From contig JBCCWO010000004.1 of NCBI GenBank assembly GCA_039193455.1, positions 62,001 to 126,000 of the forward strand: a DNA stretch of 64,000 nt, in the 5' to 3' direction. Below are positions 8,075 through 17,904 of this stretch, one piece after another; position 1 is the stretch's first letter; every line of letters starts with the position of its first letter. The DNA is from JBCBGF01 sp039193455. GTDB taxonomy: Bacteria > Pseudomonadota > Alphaproteobacteria > Rhodobacterales > Rhodobacteraceae. Under the pieces are notes generated by a model that had not been told where the DNA came from, ran no database searches, and saw only the letters and a program-made list of their open reading frames with translations. Both the position numbers and the translations under genes were made by a program.

Positions 8075-9229
8075 ATGAACGATGGTGGCTTGAGCGCGGC
8101 CCATTCCGCGCGTGAAACACCTGTTCCAAGCATGCGTCAGCGGGCGATGCGGCTGTTTCTGTCCGACTTCTTTGTCCTGTACCTGTCGCTTGCCTATTTC
8201 CTTGTTTTGATGCCGTTTTTGCCAACTCTGTCGAACCCGGCCAATATCGCCAACATCCTTTCCAACATGTGGCCCTTGCTGGTTGTCGCGGTGGGTCAGA
8301 CCTTTGTTTTGACGATCGCCGGCATCGATCTGTCGCAAGGTTCTGTCGTCGGGTTCACAAGTGTTGTGGGTGCAATGCTTTTGGCGACGACGGCCTCCCC
8401 GGATGTTCTGTCCAATGCGCCGATCTGGGGCACTATCATCACAGAAAACGGTGGCCCGCTGGCGGGTGTGCCAGGTGGGGTCGCGATCGCGATCCTGGTT
8501 ATGGTCGCCGCAGGTGCATTGATCGGTGCGGCCAACGGTATCGCCATTGCGCATTTCCAGATGCCGCCCTTCATGGTGACGCTGGTGACCATGATTGTCA
8601 TATCCGCCCTGGCAATTTACCTCACGCAGTCAGAGAACATCCGAAATCTTCCCGAAAGCTATATTCAGCTCGGCAAAGGCGACATCGTATCGGTGTACTT
8701 TGGCGAGCAGGATGAATCCCGCATCCCGCGACGACAGATCCATTCGTTCGTCACCTATCCGATGCTCATCGCAGTGACGGTTGCGATCTGTGCGCATGTC
8801 CTATTGAACCGCACCGTCTTCGGGCGACAGGTGTTTGCAATCGGGATCAACCGCAAGGCGGCCAAGATCTCGGGCGTGCCTGTCAAACGTGTCATCGTCT
8901 TGGTTTTCACGATCTCTGCCATCTGCGCGACGGTTGGGGCGATCTTGTACTCCACGCGCCTGGAAGCGGGGCGGCCAACGCTCGGGGATGGCAACTTCCT
9001 GCTCGACGTTATCGGGGCAACGGTGATCGGTGGCACAAGCCTGTTTGGTGGCAAGGGCAAGATCATCTGGACGGTGTTTGGCGTCTTCTTCTTCGTCTTG
9101 CTGTCCAACACGCTGAACCTGATGAACCTGTCGTCCTTCCACATCGACATGGTCAAGGGGACCGTGATCGTCGCCGCTGCGCTGCTGGATGTGCTGCGCA
9201 CGCGCCTGATCCAGGGAGACGCCTTATGA
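8075..9229 (+). CDS. Ribose-type ABC transporter permease (first)
   Basis: 384 residues. A hydrophilic N-terminus of about 25 residues is followed by roughly ten membrane segments of the BPD_transp_2 (RbsC) family. GQTFVLTIAGIDLSQGSVVG is the conserved loop of this family. The GGTSLFGGKGKI stretch near the C-terminus corresponds to its signature around the last segments. It should form a heterodimeric channel with the second permease. Its 3' end overlaps the ATPase by four bases (ATGA). Confidence 0.9.
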   Translation: MNDGGLSAAHSARETPVPSMRQRAMRLFLSDFFVLYLSLAYFLVLMPFLPTLSNPANIANILSNMWPLLVVAVGQTFVLTIAGIDLSQGSVVGFTSVVGAMLLATTASPDVLSNAPIWGTIITENGGPLAGVPGGVAIAILVMVAAGALIGAANGIAIAHFQMPPFMVTLVTMIVISALAIYLTQSENIRNLPESYIQLGKGDIVSVYFGEQDESRIPRRQIHSFVTYPMLIAVTVAICAHVLLNRTVFGRQVFAIGINRKAAKISGVPVKRVIVLVFTISAICATVGAILYSTRLEAGRPTLGDGNFLLDVIGATVIGGTSLFGGKGKIIWTVFGVFFFVLLSNTLNLMNLSSFHIDMVKGTVIVAAALLDVLRTRLIQGDAL

Positions 9230-10743
9230 CCGAGCTTTTGTCATTTGAGGGTTTGCGAAAGGACTATTTTGGCGTGCCCGCCGTGCGCGATCTGACGTTG
9301 GGAATACGTAAAGGTGAGGTTGTGGGCGTCATCGGCGAAAACGGCGCCGGCAAATCAACCCTGATGAATATGATTGGCGGCGTTGTGGCGCCATCGGCGG
9401 GTGAGATGCGTTGGCTCGGCGCGCTATATCATCCCCGCTCACCCAGTGATGCGACGGCGCGGGGTGTCGCGTTCATTCATCAGGAACTGAACCTGTTCAC
9501 CAATCTAACGATTGCCGAAAACATCTTTGTTGATGATTTTCCGTCCCGTTTCGGCCTGATCGACCGTACCGCCATGCGCCAACGCACCGCCGATTTGCTG
9601 CGGCAGTTGGCGCTGGACGTTGCGACTGAGACCGATGTCGAAAAGCTGACCCCCGGCGAACGTCAGTTGGTTGAGATTGCGAAAGCGCTGCATCGCGACG
9701 CGGAACTGATCATCTTTGACGAACCGACGACATCGCTGACGCCGCGCGAGACCGCAAAGCTTTTTGAAACGATCGAGCGCCTGAAGGCGGACGGCAAAAC
9801 GATCCTCTATATCTCCCACATTCTGGGCGATGTGAAACGGCTTTGCGACTCGGTCGTCGTTCTGCGTGATGGCCAGCTTGTGGCGCAGGAGAAAGCCGAA
9901 GGCTTTGATGTGCCGGATATGATCACCGCCATGATCGGGCGTGCGCTTGGGGGGCTCTATCCGGAGCGATCCGCTGCACCAAGCAGCGATATCCTGTTCT
10001 CCGCCAAGGGCCTTTGCCAACCCGGCATTCTGGAAGACGTGTCCTTTGACATCCATGCCGGTGAGATCCTGGGGTTATTTGGTCTGATGGGATCGGGTCG
10101 CTCCGAAATGGCCCGCATCGTTTTTGGCCTTGATCCGCTCGAACAGGGTGAGCTTACGCTGCAAGGAAATCCTCTGTCCGGTGGGGTGCGTGCGCGTATT
10201 GCCAGCGGCGTTGCTTTCGTCACCGAGGATCGGCGGGCCGAGGGCCTGCTGATGGATGCTCCGACGGTCGACAATCTCAGCCTGGTGTCGATTGAAGAAT
10301 TTGGAAGGACATCGCTTGCCTTTCTGGACCAAGCGCGACTGGAGCAAAGCACCGAGCATTTGAAGACCGAGATGGTGATCAAGGCGGGCGACATCCGGAC
10401 CCAGCCCGTCCGCGCACTTTCGGGCGGCAATCAACAGAAGGTGGTGATCGGCAAATGGCTTATGCGCCAGCCTGACCTGTTCATCTTGGATGAGCCGACA
10501 CGCGGGGTCGATGTCGGCGCCAAGTTCGAGATCTACGCGATCGCCGACCGCCTCGCGGCTGCGGGCAGTGGGGTTTTGTTCATCTCCTCGGAACTCGAGG
10601 AACTCACCGGCATGTGCGACCGCATCATGGTGATGAACCGCGGTGAGGTGACGGGCAGGTTCGATCGGTCCGACTTTTCGGATCGGGACATCCTTGCAAT
10701 GGCCTTTGGCAAGAAGCCCGAAACGAACGGGGTGGCGGCATGA
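9226..10743 (+). CDS. Ribose-type ABC transporter ATPase with two nucleotide-binding domains
   Basis: 505 residues, two fused ABC domains as in RbsA/MglA. The first half has Walker A GENGAGKST (residues 37-45), signature LTPGERQLVEIAK and Walker B ELIIFDEPTT. The second half has a degenerate Walker A (GLMGSGRSEMARIVFG) but a good signature ALSGGNQQKVVIGKW and LFILDEPTRGVDVG. One degenerate site is usual in this subfamily. It powers sugar import with the flanking permeases, and both junctions are four-base overlaps. Confidence 0.92.
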   Translation: MTELLSFEGLRKDYFGVPAVRDLTLGIRKGEVVGVIGENGAGKSTLMNMIGGVVAPSAGEMRWLGALYHPRSPSDATARGVAFIHQELNLFTNLTIAENIFVDDFPSRFGLIDRTAMRQRTADLLRQLALDVATETDVEKLTPGERQLVEIAKALHRDAELIIFDEPTTSLTPRETAKLFETIERLKADGKTILYISHILGDVKRLCDSVVVLRDGQLVAQEKAEGFDVPDMITAMIGRALGGLYPERSAAPSSDILFSAKGLCQPGILEDVSFDIHAGEILGLFGLMGSGRSEMARIVFGLDPLEQGELTLQGNPLSGGVRARIASGVAFVTEDRRAEGLLMDAPTVDNLSLVSIEEFGRTSLAFLDQARLEQSTEHLKTEMVIKAGDIRTQPVRALSGGNQQKVVIGKWLMRQPDLFILDEPTRGVDVGAKFEIYAIADRLAAAGSGVLFISSELEELTGMCDRIMVMNRGEVTGRFDRSDFSDRDILAMAFGKKPETNGVAA

Positions 10744-11723
10744 CCGGATCTGCGCGCGATCGTGCTGCCGCGGTTCTAACCCGTCACGGGACGCTCTTGC
10801 TGTTTTTGCTGATCGTCTTCGTGTTTGGGACACAGGCGCCAGCGTTCATCGGGCCGGAAAACCTTGGCAATGTTATCAAGCAAGCGTCTTTCATTGGCAT
10901 CGCCGCGGTGGGCATGGTGTTCGTGCTGTTGACCGCCGGAATCGATCTATCGGTCGGATCGGTGATGTATCTGGGCCCGCTTATCGCCGGTTTTGCGATG
11001 CGGGATTACGGGGTCGGTGTTGCGGGCGGTTTGGTTGTGGCCGTGGCGGCAGGTGCCGTCATGGGGGCCATCAACGCCTTTTTGATCGTTGTTCTGAAAA
11101 TCGTGCCTTTCATCGTCACGCTTTCAACGCTCTTCTTTTTTCGCGGTTTCGGTGCCTATCTGACCAGTTCGCGCCAGTTTGATTTTCCTGATGAGATCCG
11201 TGCGTTCGGCCTGTCCTCCGTCTTTGGCGTGCCGACACCGATTTTGTTTTTTGTCGCGGTTGCGTTGGCCGCCCATCTCGTCTTGTCGAGAACCGCCTTT
11301 GGTCGCCAGGTCTATGCCATTGGCAACGACGAACCGGCCGCGGCCAAAGCCGGTATCCGGGTCGGTCGGGTCAAGGCGAGTGTCTACATAATCTGCTCTT
11401 CGCTCGCGGCGCTGGCCGGTTTCATTCTGATTGCGCAGATTGGCCGGCTCGACACCGGCTTTGGCGAGGGCCGTGAGTTTGACGTGATCGCGGCCGCGGT
11501 CCTGGGCGGCGCGAGCCTGTTCGGCGGTTTTGGAACCGCGTTCAGTGCTGTGATCGGGGCAACGATGATCCAGGCGGTGAAGACCGGCCTCGTCTTTACG
11601 GGCACAAATTTGTACCTGCAGCCGATGCTTCAAGGCCTGATCATCTTTGCCGCTGTGTTTCTCGACTCCCTGCGCGCGTCGCGCCTTGAGATGCTGCGGC
11701 GCAGATTCATTCGGCCTGTCTAG
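10740..11723 (+). CDS. Ribose-type ABC transporter permease (second)
   Basis: 327 residues, RbsC-like, about eight to ten membrane helices. VFVLLTAGIDLSVGSVMYLG and GGASLFGGFGTAFSA correspond to the conserved segments also seen in the first permease. The two permeases are clear paralogues but not near-identical, suggesting a heterodimer and not a recent duplication. It closes the transporter operon. About 235 bases follow before the next gene, in which I see no clear intrinsic terminator. Confidence 0.9.
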   Translation: MTGSARDRAAAVLTRHGTLLLFLLIVFVFGTQAPAFIGPENLGNVIKQASFIGIAAVGMVFVLLTAGIDLSVGSVMYLGPLIAGFAMRDYGVGVAGGLVVAVAAGAVMGAINAFLIVVLKIVPFIVTLSTLFFFRGFGAYLTSSRQFDFPDEIRAFGLSSVFGVPTPILFFVAVALAAHLVLSRTAFGRQVYAIGNDEPAAAKAGIRVGRVKASVYIICSSLAALAGFILIAQIGRLDTGFGEGREFDVIAAAVLGGASLFGGFGTAFSAVIGATMIQAVKTGLVFTGTNLYLQPMLQGLIIFAAVFLDSLRASRLEMLRRRFIRPV

Positions 11724-11958
11724 GCGGGCTATTGGTTGAGATGATGGTGGATCGGGCCGTCTCCGAAGCGCGTGGGCGGCGCCGAAATGCCTACGGAATT
11801 ACGGCGGCCAAACGAGCCTCTCAAGAACGCCGCCGCGAAGGTCGTTCGCACGGATTTGTAGGATCGTCTTAGCCGCCAAGCGGCGGTATAGAGACCCCAA
11901 CAACCGGGATGCCCCAGCCGCGCGAGGCTTGGGCACATGTGGCTGAAAGGGATCCGTG

Positions 11959-12561
11959 ATGGAGACGATCAAAACGGTCGAGGCGCTCGAAGCGCTTTAT
12001 GGTGAGGTCACGTCGAAATCGGTCGACAAGGTCGCCCGGGCGCTGACGCCGAACTATCGCAAATGGATCGAGGCGTCGCGCTTTGTCGTGCTGACCACGG
12101 TCGGCCCGGAAGGCACCGATGGCAGCCCGCGGGGCGATGATGGGCCGGTGGTGCGCATCGCGGACGACACGACCCTGCTCTTGCCGGACTGGCGTGGGAA
12201 CAACCGGTTGGATTCGCTGCGCAATGTGGTTCGCGATGGACGGGTGAGCCTGATGTTCATGATCCCGGGCAGCAACAATGTGATTCGGGTGAATGGCACG
12301 GCTGTTCTCTCCGCCGATCCTGCACTGACCACGTCGTTCGAACGCAACGGCATGACCCCGAAGACAGTGATCGTGGTGACGATTGGCGAGCTTTATTTTC
12401 AATGTGCCAAGGCGTTGATGCGTTCGGTCCTCTGGTCGGGCAAGGACGAAAGCAGGTCCGTTCCGACCGCGGGCGATTTCATCCGCGAGTTCACCGATGG
12501 CTTTGACGCAAAGGCCTATGATGAGGGCTATGGCGACTATGCGCGCGAGCGGATGTGGTAG
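11959..12561 (+). CDS. Pyridoxamine 5'-phosphate oxidase-like FMN-binding split-barrel protein
   Basis: About 200 residues. The pattern FVVLTTVGPEGTDGSPRGD, then DTTLLLPDWRGNNRLDSLRNV, then IRVNGTAVLSADP is that of the split-barrel flavin/PNPOx-like family (MSMEG_1061-type subgroup). Members bind FMN or F420 and reduce diverse substrates, and the real substrate is unknown. ATG 11959 was preferred over the overlapping GTG at 11956 because GAAAGGGA at 11945-11952 is well spaced. It converges on the permease pair (their stops are at 12561 and 12562) and has no obvious functional link to either side. Confidence 0.75.
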   Translation: METIKTVEALEALYGEVTSKSVDKVARALTPNYRKWIEASRFVVLTTVGPEGTDGSPRGDDGPVVRIADDTTLLLPDWRGNNRLDSLRNVVRDGRVSLMFMIPGSNNVIRVNGTAVLSADPALTTSFERNGMTPKTVIVVTIGELYFQCAKALMRSVLWSGKDESRSVPTAGDFIREFTDGFDAKAYDEGYGDYARERMW

Positions 12562-13044
12562 CTAAAGCAACAGGGCCACACTGCCCGCAATAAGCGGGAT
12601 CGGCAGGGTCACCGCAACGCGGCGCAACAGGAAGCCGGGGCCGAGAAAAGCCAACTCTTCGGTGATCACCTTGGTCAGCGCAAAAAGCGACCAGGCGGTG
12701 AGATAGGCGATCATCGCGGGTGTCGTCGCACCCGCCTGCATCGCGCCTGCGGCGAGCGCAAAGCTCACGAACGCGCCGCCCGGGGTCAGAACGCCCAAAG
12801 CACTGCCCAGCAGCACACCTCGAAACCCCGATGTGTCGCCAAGGTATTGGCGCACCACCTCTTCGGGCAGCAGTTCGGCAAAGAGGCCCGCACTGATCAA
12901 CGCGACCACGACGCGCGGCAGGTTGTTTGTGATCATGCGCCGGACACCGGCATAGGCGGCCTGTCGATTGGCATCGGTGCCCAGGCGCCGCCACACCCAG
13001 CCCGCAAGCGCCATCAGGGCCAGTGTCCCGATCAGGATATTCAT
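12562..13044 (-). CDS. Half-size permease, second of a pair (COG0701/UPF0718-like)
   Basis: 160 residues, nearly all hydrophobic, about five membrane segments. GVLTPGGAFVSFALAAGAM and YLTAWSLFALTKVI match, position for position, the corresponding motifs of its upstream neighbour. COG0701 permeases (YraQ/ArsP class) are usually single proteins of about 300-350 residues with two repeats, so this looks like one repeat encoded on its own. Its ATG overlaps the neighbour's TGA by four bases (ATGA), so both halves should be made in equal amounts. Substrate unknown. Confidence 0.72.
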   Translation of the reverse strand: MNILIGTLALMALAGWVWRRLGTDANRQAAYAGVRRMITNNLPRVVVALISAGLFAELLPEEVVRQYLGDTSGFRGVLLGSALGVLTPGGAFVSFALAAGAMQAGATTPAMIAYLTAWSLFALTKVITEELAFLGPGFLLRRVAVTLPIPLIAGSVALLL

Positions 13045-13586
13045 TTCAGCACCCGGCTTGCCAGGAGCCCGGCCAGAAATGGCAGCGGCAGGCAGATGGC
13101 GACCCGCAGCAGCACGAAGTCGATGTGAAGAAAAGACATCTCCCAGATGATGGTACGGTTGAGGCCATAAAGGCTCCAGGCGGTGACGAAGCTTACAATC
13201 GTGGCCGTGCTGGCGCCGGCGACAAGGAAACTGGCGGCGAGCGGAAAGATCATCATCGGCCCGCCCGGCACGAGGGCCCCGGCGAGGCAGCCCACCGCCA
13301 GCCCGCGCATCCCGCTTTCGCGACCGATCCACCGGGTCAGACGCTCGGGTGGGATCAGGATCGGGACAGCGGCGGCGACGAAGAAACCGCAGAGGATTTT
13401 CGGGGACAGCACCGCGAGAAAGCCCAGATAGCTGGCTGCAATCTCAACCACGCGCATGGGGCCTTTCAGCCAGGCTACGGCAATGGCGGCCGCGCAGGCG
13501 ATGACCGCCAAGATCAGAAAAGAGGTGTCAAAGGCACGGGTACGGCCGAGCACCGGGGGCTCGGTCGTGTCGTTCGATGGCGGCAT
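13041..13586 (-). CDS. Half-size permease, first of a pair (COG0701/UPF0718-like)
   Basis: 181 residues. A polar N-terminus of about 25 residues is followed by around five membrane segments. GALVPGGPMMIFPLAASFLV, then FVTAWSLYGLNRTIIWEMSF, is the diagnostic PGGP-AWSL-E pattern, repeated in the downstream half. The start at 13586 (MPPSNDTTEPP) was chosen because sequence upstream of it reads as non-membrane, low-quality coding. The two genes form a two-gene operon on the minus strand, separated from mtlK by about 200 bases in which I see no gene. Confidence 0.72.
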   Translation of the reverse strand: MPPSNDTTEPPVLGRTRAFDTSFLILAVIACAAAIAVAWLKGPMRVVEIAASYLGFLAVLSPKILCGFFVAAAVPILIPPERLTRWIGRESGMRGLAVGCLAGALVPGGPMMIFPLAASFLVAGASTATIVSFVTAWSLYGLNRTIIWEMSFLHIDFVLLRVAICLPLPFLAGLLASRVLK

Positions 13587-13786
13587 TGATGTCCGGCGCG
13601 CGGGTGTGGGCAACGGTAAATGTGTGTTTTTTTGCGTTGGCAACCTCGGGCTGCAACGGCATGCGGCCCTTGAAAGACAACGCTTGGTGAAACTGGCGGG
13701 GGACCGCCCCTGACGGTATAGAGGGCGATGTGGCGGGCCACAACCGGCTTGCCCAAGCAAGGTTTGGTTTGGACCGCGGCGCGTCC

Positions 13787-15280
13787 CTAACCGTGCAGGA
13801 AAGTGGCCAGCGTTTTCCGGGTGCCGTCCGCCCACAACGCCCGCAGCCACCGGGCAAAGGCAGTCTGGAACGCGGGGGCATGGGCGGTTTCGGCGTAAAG
13901 CCCCTTCTGCTGAAGCCAGACCTCGGGCGCGTTGCGTGCGGCAAGCGCCACGGTGTTTAGCTCCGGCCAGAGCGGGTCATTGGCCGCGATGTCGCTGCCA
14001 TCCTCACGCGTGCCGGCGCACATCCACGCCCAAAGCGCCTCGGCCAGGGCGAGCCCCTCGATGGCGGTGCCGTTTGCGAGGCCATCGTTCAGGCTGGGCA
14101 GCAAAAAGCCCGGGTGGCGCGATGAGCCGTCAAATGCCACGCGGCGTGTGGTGTCATGGATCTTGGGGTTGGCGAAGCGTCGTTGTACCAGCGCGAGGTA
14201 GTCGTCGGTGGAGGTGCCCGGGACGCTTTGCACATAGGGCAGGATCTCGCGGATCTGCACCCGTTCGAAGAAGGCGCTGATGTCGGGGTCCTGCATGCAG
14301 CCCGCAATGGTTTCGACCGACAAAAGCTCGCCCGCATTGGCCAGCAACTGATGCCCGCCGTTCAGGATCCGCAGCTTCATCGCCTCATAGGCGTGAACAT
14401 CCGAGGTGAGCGTCGCGCCCACGTCCTCCCACAGCGGGCGACCTGCGCAGAAGCTGTCTTCGATCACCCACTGGCGGAAGGCCTCGTGACTGACCGGGGC
14501 GGCGTCGGTGATGCCCTGCGCAGAGAGATCGTGGACCAGCGCAGCCGCCGTGGCCGGGACGATGCAGTCGACCATCGAGTTGGGGAAGGCCCCCTCGCCC
14601 GCGATCCAATCGGCCAGCGCGGGATCGCTGGCCTGGGCCAACCCTAGAACGACCGACCGGACGATATCGCCGTTGCCCTGGAGGTTGTCGCAGGACAGCA
14701 CCGTGAATGGGGCGTGTCCGGCGCTGCGGCGGATATTCAGCGCGGCAAGGATCGCACCGAAGGCCGTCACTGGCGCCTGCGGCTGCGAGATATCGTGCTG
14801 AATATCCGCGTGGGTGAGATCAAGCGCCCCGCGCGCGTCCTGATAGTACCCGCCCTCGGTCACCGTCAGCGACACGATGCGCACCACGGGATCGGCCATT
14901 TGCGCGATCAGGGCCGCATTGTTGGGTTCAATCGGAAGATACCCGATCATCGACCCGGTGACCTCCAACCCGTCCGAGGCTGGATCAAGCTCAACCAGCG
15001 TCGTCAGGCAATCCTGCGCCAAAAGCTTGGTGCGCATCTCTGCATCGTAGGGCCGAACACCGGCCCCGAGGATCGCCCAGTCATGGGCCTTGCCCATCTG
15101 CATCAGCCGATGCAGGTACCACGCCTGATGCGCCCGGTGAAAATTGCCGACCCCGATATGCACGATCCCCGGCGTCAGCGCACTGCGTGCATAACTGGGG
15201 CGTGCCACATGTGCAGGCAAGGCGCCCAGGGTCGACAGGCCAAGCGCGATCGGTTCGGGGCGATGGACAAGATCGTTCAT
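13787..15280 (-). CDS. mtlK: Mannitol 2-dehydrogenase (polyol dehydrogenase)
   Basis: 497 residues of the long-chain mannitol dehydrogenase family; oxidises D-mannitol to D-fructose with NAD+. The N-terminal GIVHIGVGNFHRAHQAWYLH is the nucleotide-binding signature. TVLSCDNLQGNGDIVRSVVL and MKLRILNGGHQLLANAGELL contain the family's catalytic Lys/Asn/His region. It is the last gene of the polyol operon, and its ATG overlaps the smoS stop by one base. The order smoEFGK-smoS-mtlK is the one described from Rhodobacter sphaeroides. Confidence 0.92.
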   Translation of the reverse strand: MNDLVHRPEPIALGLSTLGALPAHVARPSYARSALTPGIVHIGVGNFHRAHQAWYLHRLMQMGKAHDWAILGAGVRPYDAEMRTKLLAQDCLTTLVELDPASDGLEVTGSMIGYLPIEPNNAALIAQMADPVVRIVSLTVTEGGYYQDARGALDLTHADIQHDISQPQAPVTAFGAILAALNIRRSAGHAPFTVLSCDNLQGNGDIVRSVVLGLAQASDPALADWIAGEGAFPNSMVDCIVPATAAALVHDLSAQGITDAAPVSHEAFRQWVIEDSFCAGRPLWEDVGATLTSDVHAYEAMKLRILNGGHQLLANAGELLSVETIAGCMQDPDISAFFERVQIREILPYVQSVPGTSTDDYLALVQRRFANPKIHDTTRRVAFDGSSRHPGFLLPSLNDGLANGTAIEGLALAEALWAWMCAGTREDGSDIAANDPLWPELNTVALAARNAPEVWLQQKGLYAETAHAPAFQTAFARWLRALWADGTRKTLATFLHG

Positions 15281-16049
15281 CAGCTCATCCAGTTGCCGCC
15301 GTCGACATTGTAGGTCTGCGCGACGATGTATTCGGCCTCGTCGGAGGCAAGAAACACCGCCATGCCCGTCAGATCCTCGGCCGTTCCCATCCGGCCATGG
15401 GGCACGGCAGCGCCGACCTCGGCCTTTTTCTGACCCGGTGCCTTGCCTTCGTATTTGGCAAAGAAGGCATCCACGCCGTCCCAATGCGCACCATCCACCA
15501 CGCCGGGGGCGATGGCATTCACGTTGATGCCGTGGGAGATCAGGTTCAGTCCCGCCGATTGCGTCAGGCTGATGATCGCCGCCTTCGACGCGCAATAGAC
15601 CGCCACCAGCGGCTCGCCCCGACGCCCGGCCTGGCTGGCCATGTTGATGATCCGGCCTTTGACGCCCTGCGCGATCATATGGCGGGCGACCGCCTGCAGC
15701 ATGAAGAGCGCGCCCGAGACGTTGATGTCGAAGACGCGGGCGTAGTCGTCCCGCGAGACCTCAACGATGGGCGCGGCGGTGAAAATGGCCGCGTTGTTGA
15801 TCAGGATGTCGATCTGGCCGAAGGCATCGCTCACCTGCGCCACGGCGGCATCGATGCTGTCCTGTTGCGTGACATCAAGCTCAACCGCGAGCGCGGCGTC
15901 TCCAATCCCCGCGGCAGCGGCCTGGGCCCCGGCATAGTCGATATCGGCCAGCGCCACGCGGGCGCCTTCGCGGACATAGGCCTTGGCAAAGGCGAGCCCG
16001 ATCCCGCGCGCCGCGCCTGTGATCAACGCTGTCTTCCCCTGAAGCCGCA

Positions 16050-16050
<1 letters not shown>
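15280..16050 (-). CDS. smoS: Sorbitol (L-iditol 2-) dehydrogenase, short-chain type
   Basis: 256 residues, the same length as the Rhodobacter enzyme. It is a classical SDR with the cofactor motif TGAARGIG (residues 11-18), LINNAAIF, a catalytic Ser in INMASQAG and Tyr-x3-Lys in VYCASKAAI. It oxidises D-glucitol to fructose, and family members also accept galactitol or iditol. The C-terminal NVDGGNWMS is typical of this branch. It overlaps smoK upstream and mtlK downstream by one base each (TGATG), so it is translationally coupled in the operon. Confidence 0.92.
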
Positions 16051-17052
<1,002 letters not shown>

Positions 17053-17064
17053 GGTGATCGTTCC

Positions 17065-17895
17065 CTATTTGACAGCGCCGAAGGTGAGACCGCGCACCAG
17101 TTGTTTCTGGCTGAACCAACCCAGGATCAGGATCGGTGCGATGGCCATCGTTGAGGCGGCGGAAAGCTTGGCGAAGAACAGGCCTTCGGGGCTGGAATAG
17201 CTCGCGATGAAGGCGGTGAGCGGGGCGGCATTGGCCGCTGTGAGGTTCAGCGTCCAGAACGCTTCGTTCCAGGCGAGGATGAAGTTCAACAGGATCGTCG
17301 ACGCGATGCCCGGGATCGCCATGGGCGTCAGGACATAGAGGATTTCCTCGCGCAGCGTTGCCCCATCCATTCGGGCCGCTTCAAGGATCTCGCCCGGAAT
17401 CTCGCGGAAATAGGTGTACAGCATCCAGACGATGATCGGCAGGTTGATCAGCATCAGAACGACGAGCAGACCGATGCGCGTGTCGAGCAGGTTGAATTGC
17501 ACGAAGATGAGCGAGATCGGGTAAAGCACGCCCACGGCAGGCAGCATCTTGGTCGACAGCATCCAAAGCAGGATGTCCTTGGTCCGTCGCGAGGGCACGA
17601 AGGCCATCGACCAGGCCGCGGGGACCGCGACGATGATGCCGAGAAGCGTCGACCCGCCCGCCAAGATCACCGAGTTCCAAAGAAACCGCATGTAGTCCGA
17701 GCGTTCCTGGACCACCGCATAGTTCTCGAGCGTCCATTCGAAGGCAAAGAACAGCGGCGGGTCGTTGATCGCCTGGGCTTCGGTTTTGAAGCTGGTCAGG
17801 ATCGTCCAGTAGATCGGGAAGAAGATCAGCAGGCCGATTGTCCACGCGGCGGCGGTTGTGATGATCTTGCGACGTGTGGTGACTGCGCGTGCCAT
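17065..17895 (-). CDS. smoG: Polyol ABC transporter permease (MalG type)
   Basis: 276 residues, six predicted membrane helices. The EAA loop for ATPase docking reads EAARMDGATLREEILYVLTP. The N-terminal helix follows a short basic stretch (ARAVTTRRK). It is the MalG-like partner of SmoF and sits 12 bases before smoK and 9 bases after smoF on the minus strand. It imports sorbitol/mannitol delivered by SmoE. C-terminal residues RGLTFGAVK are the usual MalG-type ending. Confidence 0.9.
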   Translation of the reverse strand: MARAVTTRRKIITTAAAWTIGLLIFFPIYWTILTSFKTEAQAINDPPLFFAFEWTLENYAVVQERSDYMRFLWNSVILAGGSTLLGIIVAVPAAWSMAFVPSRRTKDILLWMLSTKMLPAVGVLYPISLIFVQFNLLDTRIGLLVVLMLINLPIIVWMLYTYFREIPGEILEAARMDGATLREEILYVLTPMAIPGIASTILLNFILAWNEAFWTLNLTAANAAPLTAFIASYSSPEGLFFAKLSAASTMAIAPILILGWFSQKQLVRGLTFGAVK

Positions 17896-17904
17896 GGTCG
17901 CCCC

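Noticed and set aside
11873..11886. CCGCC-AAGC-GGCGG as a terminator of the ABC sugar operon
   Set aside because: The stem is only five pairs, there is no T-run, and it lies 150 bases after the stop; common in GC-rich DNA.
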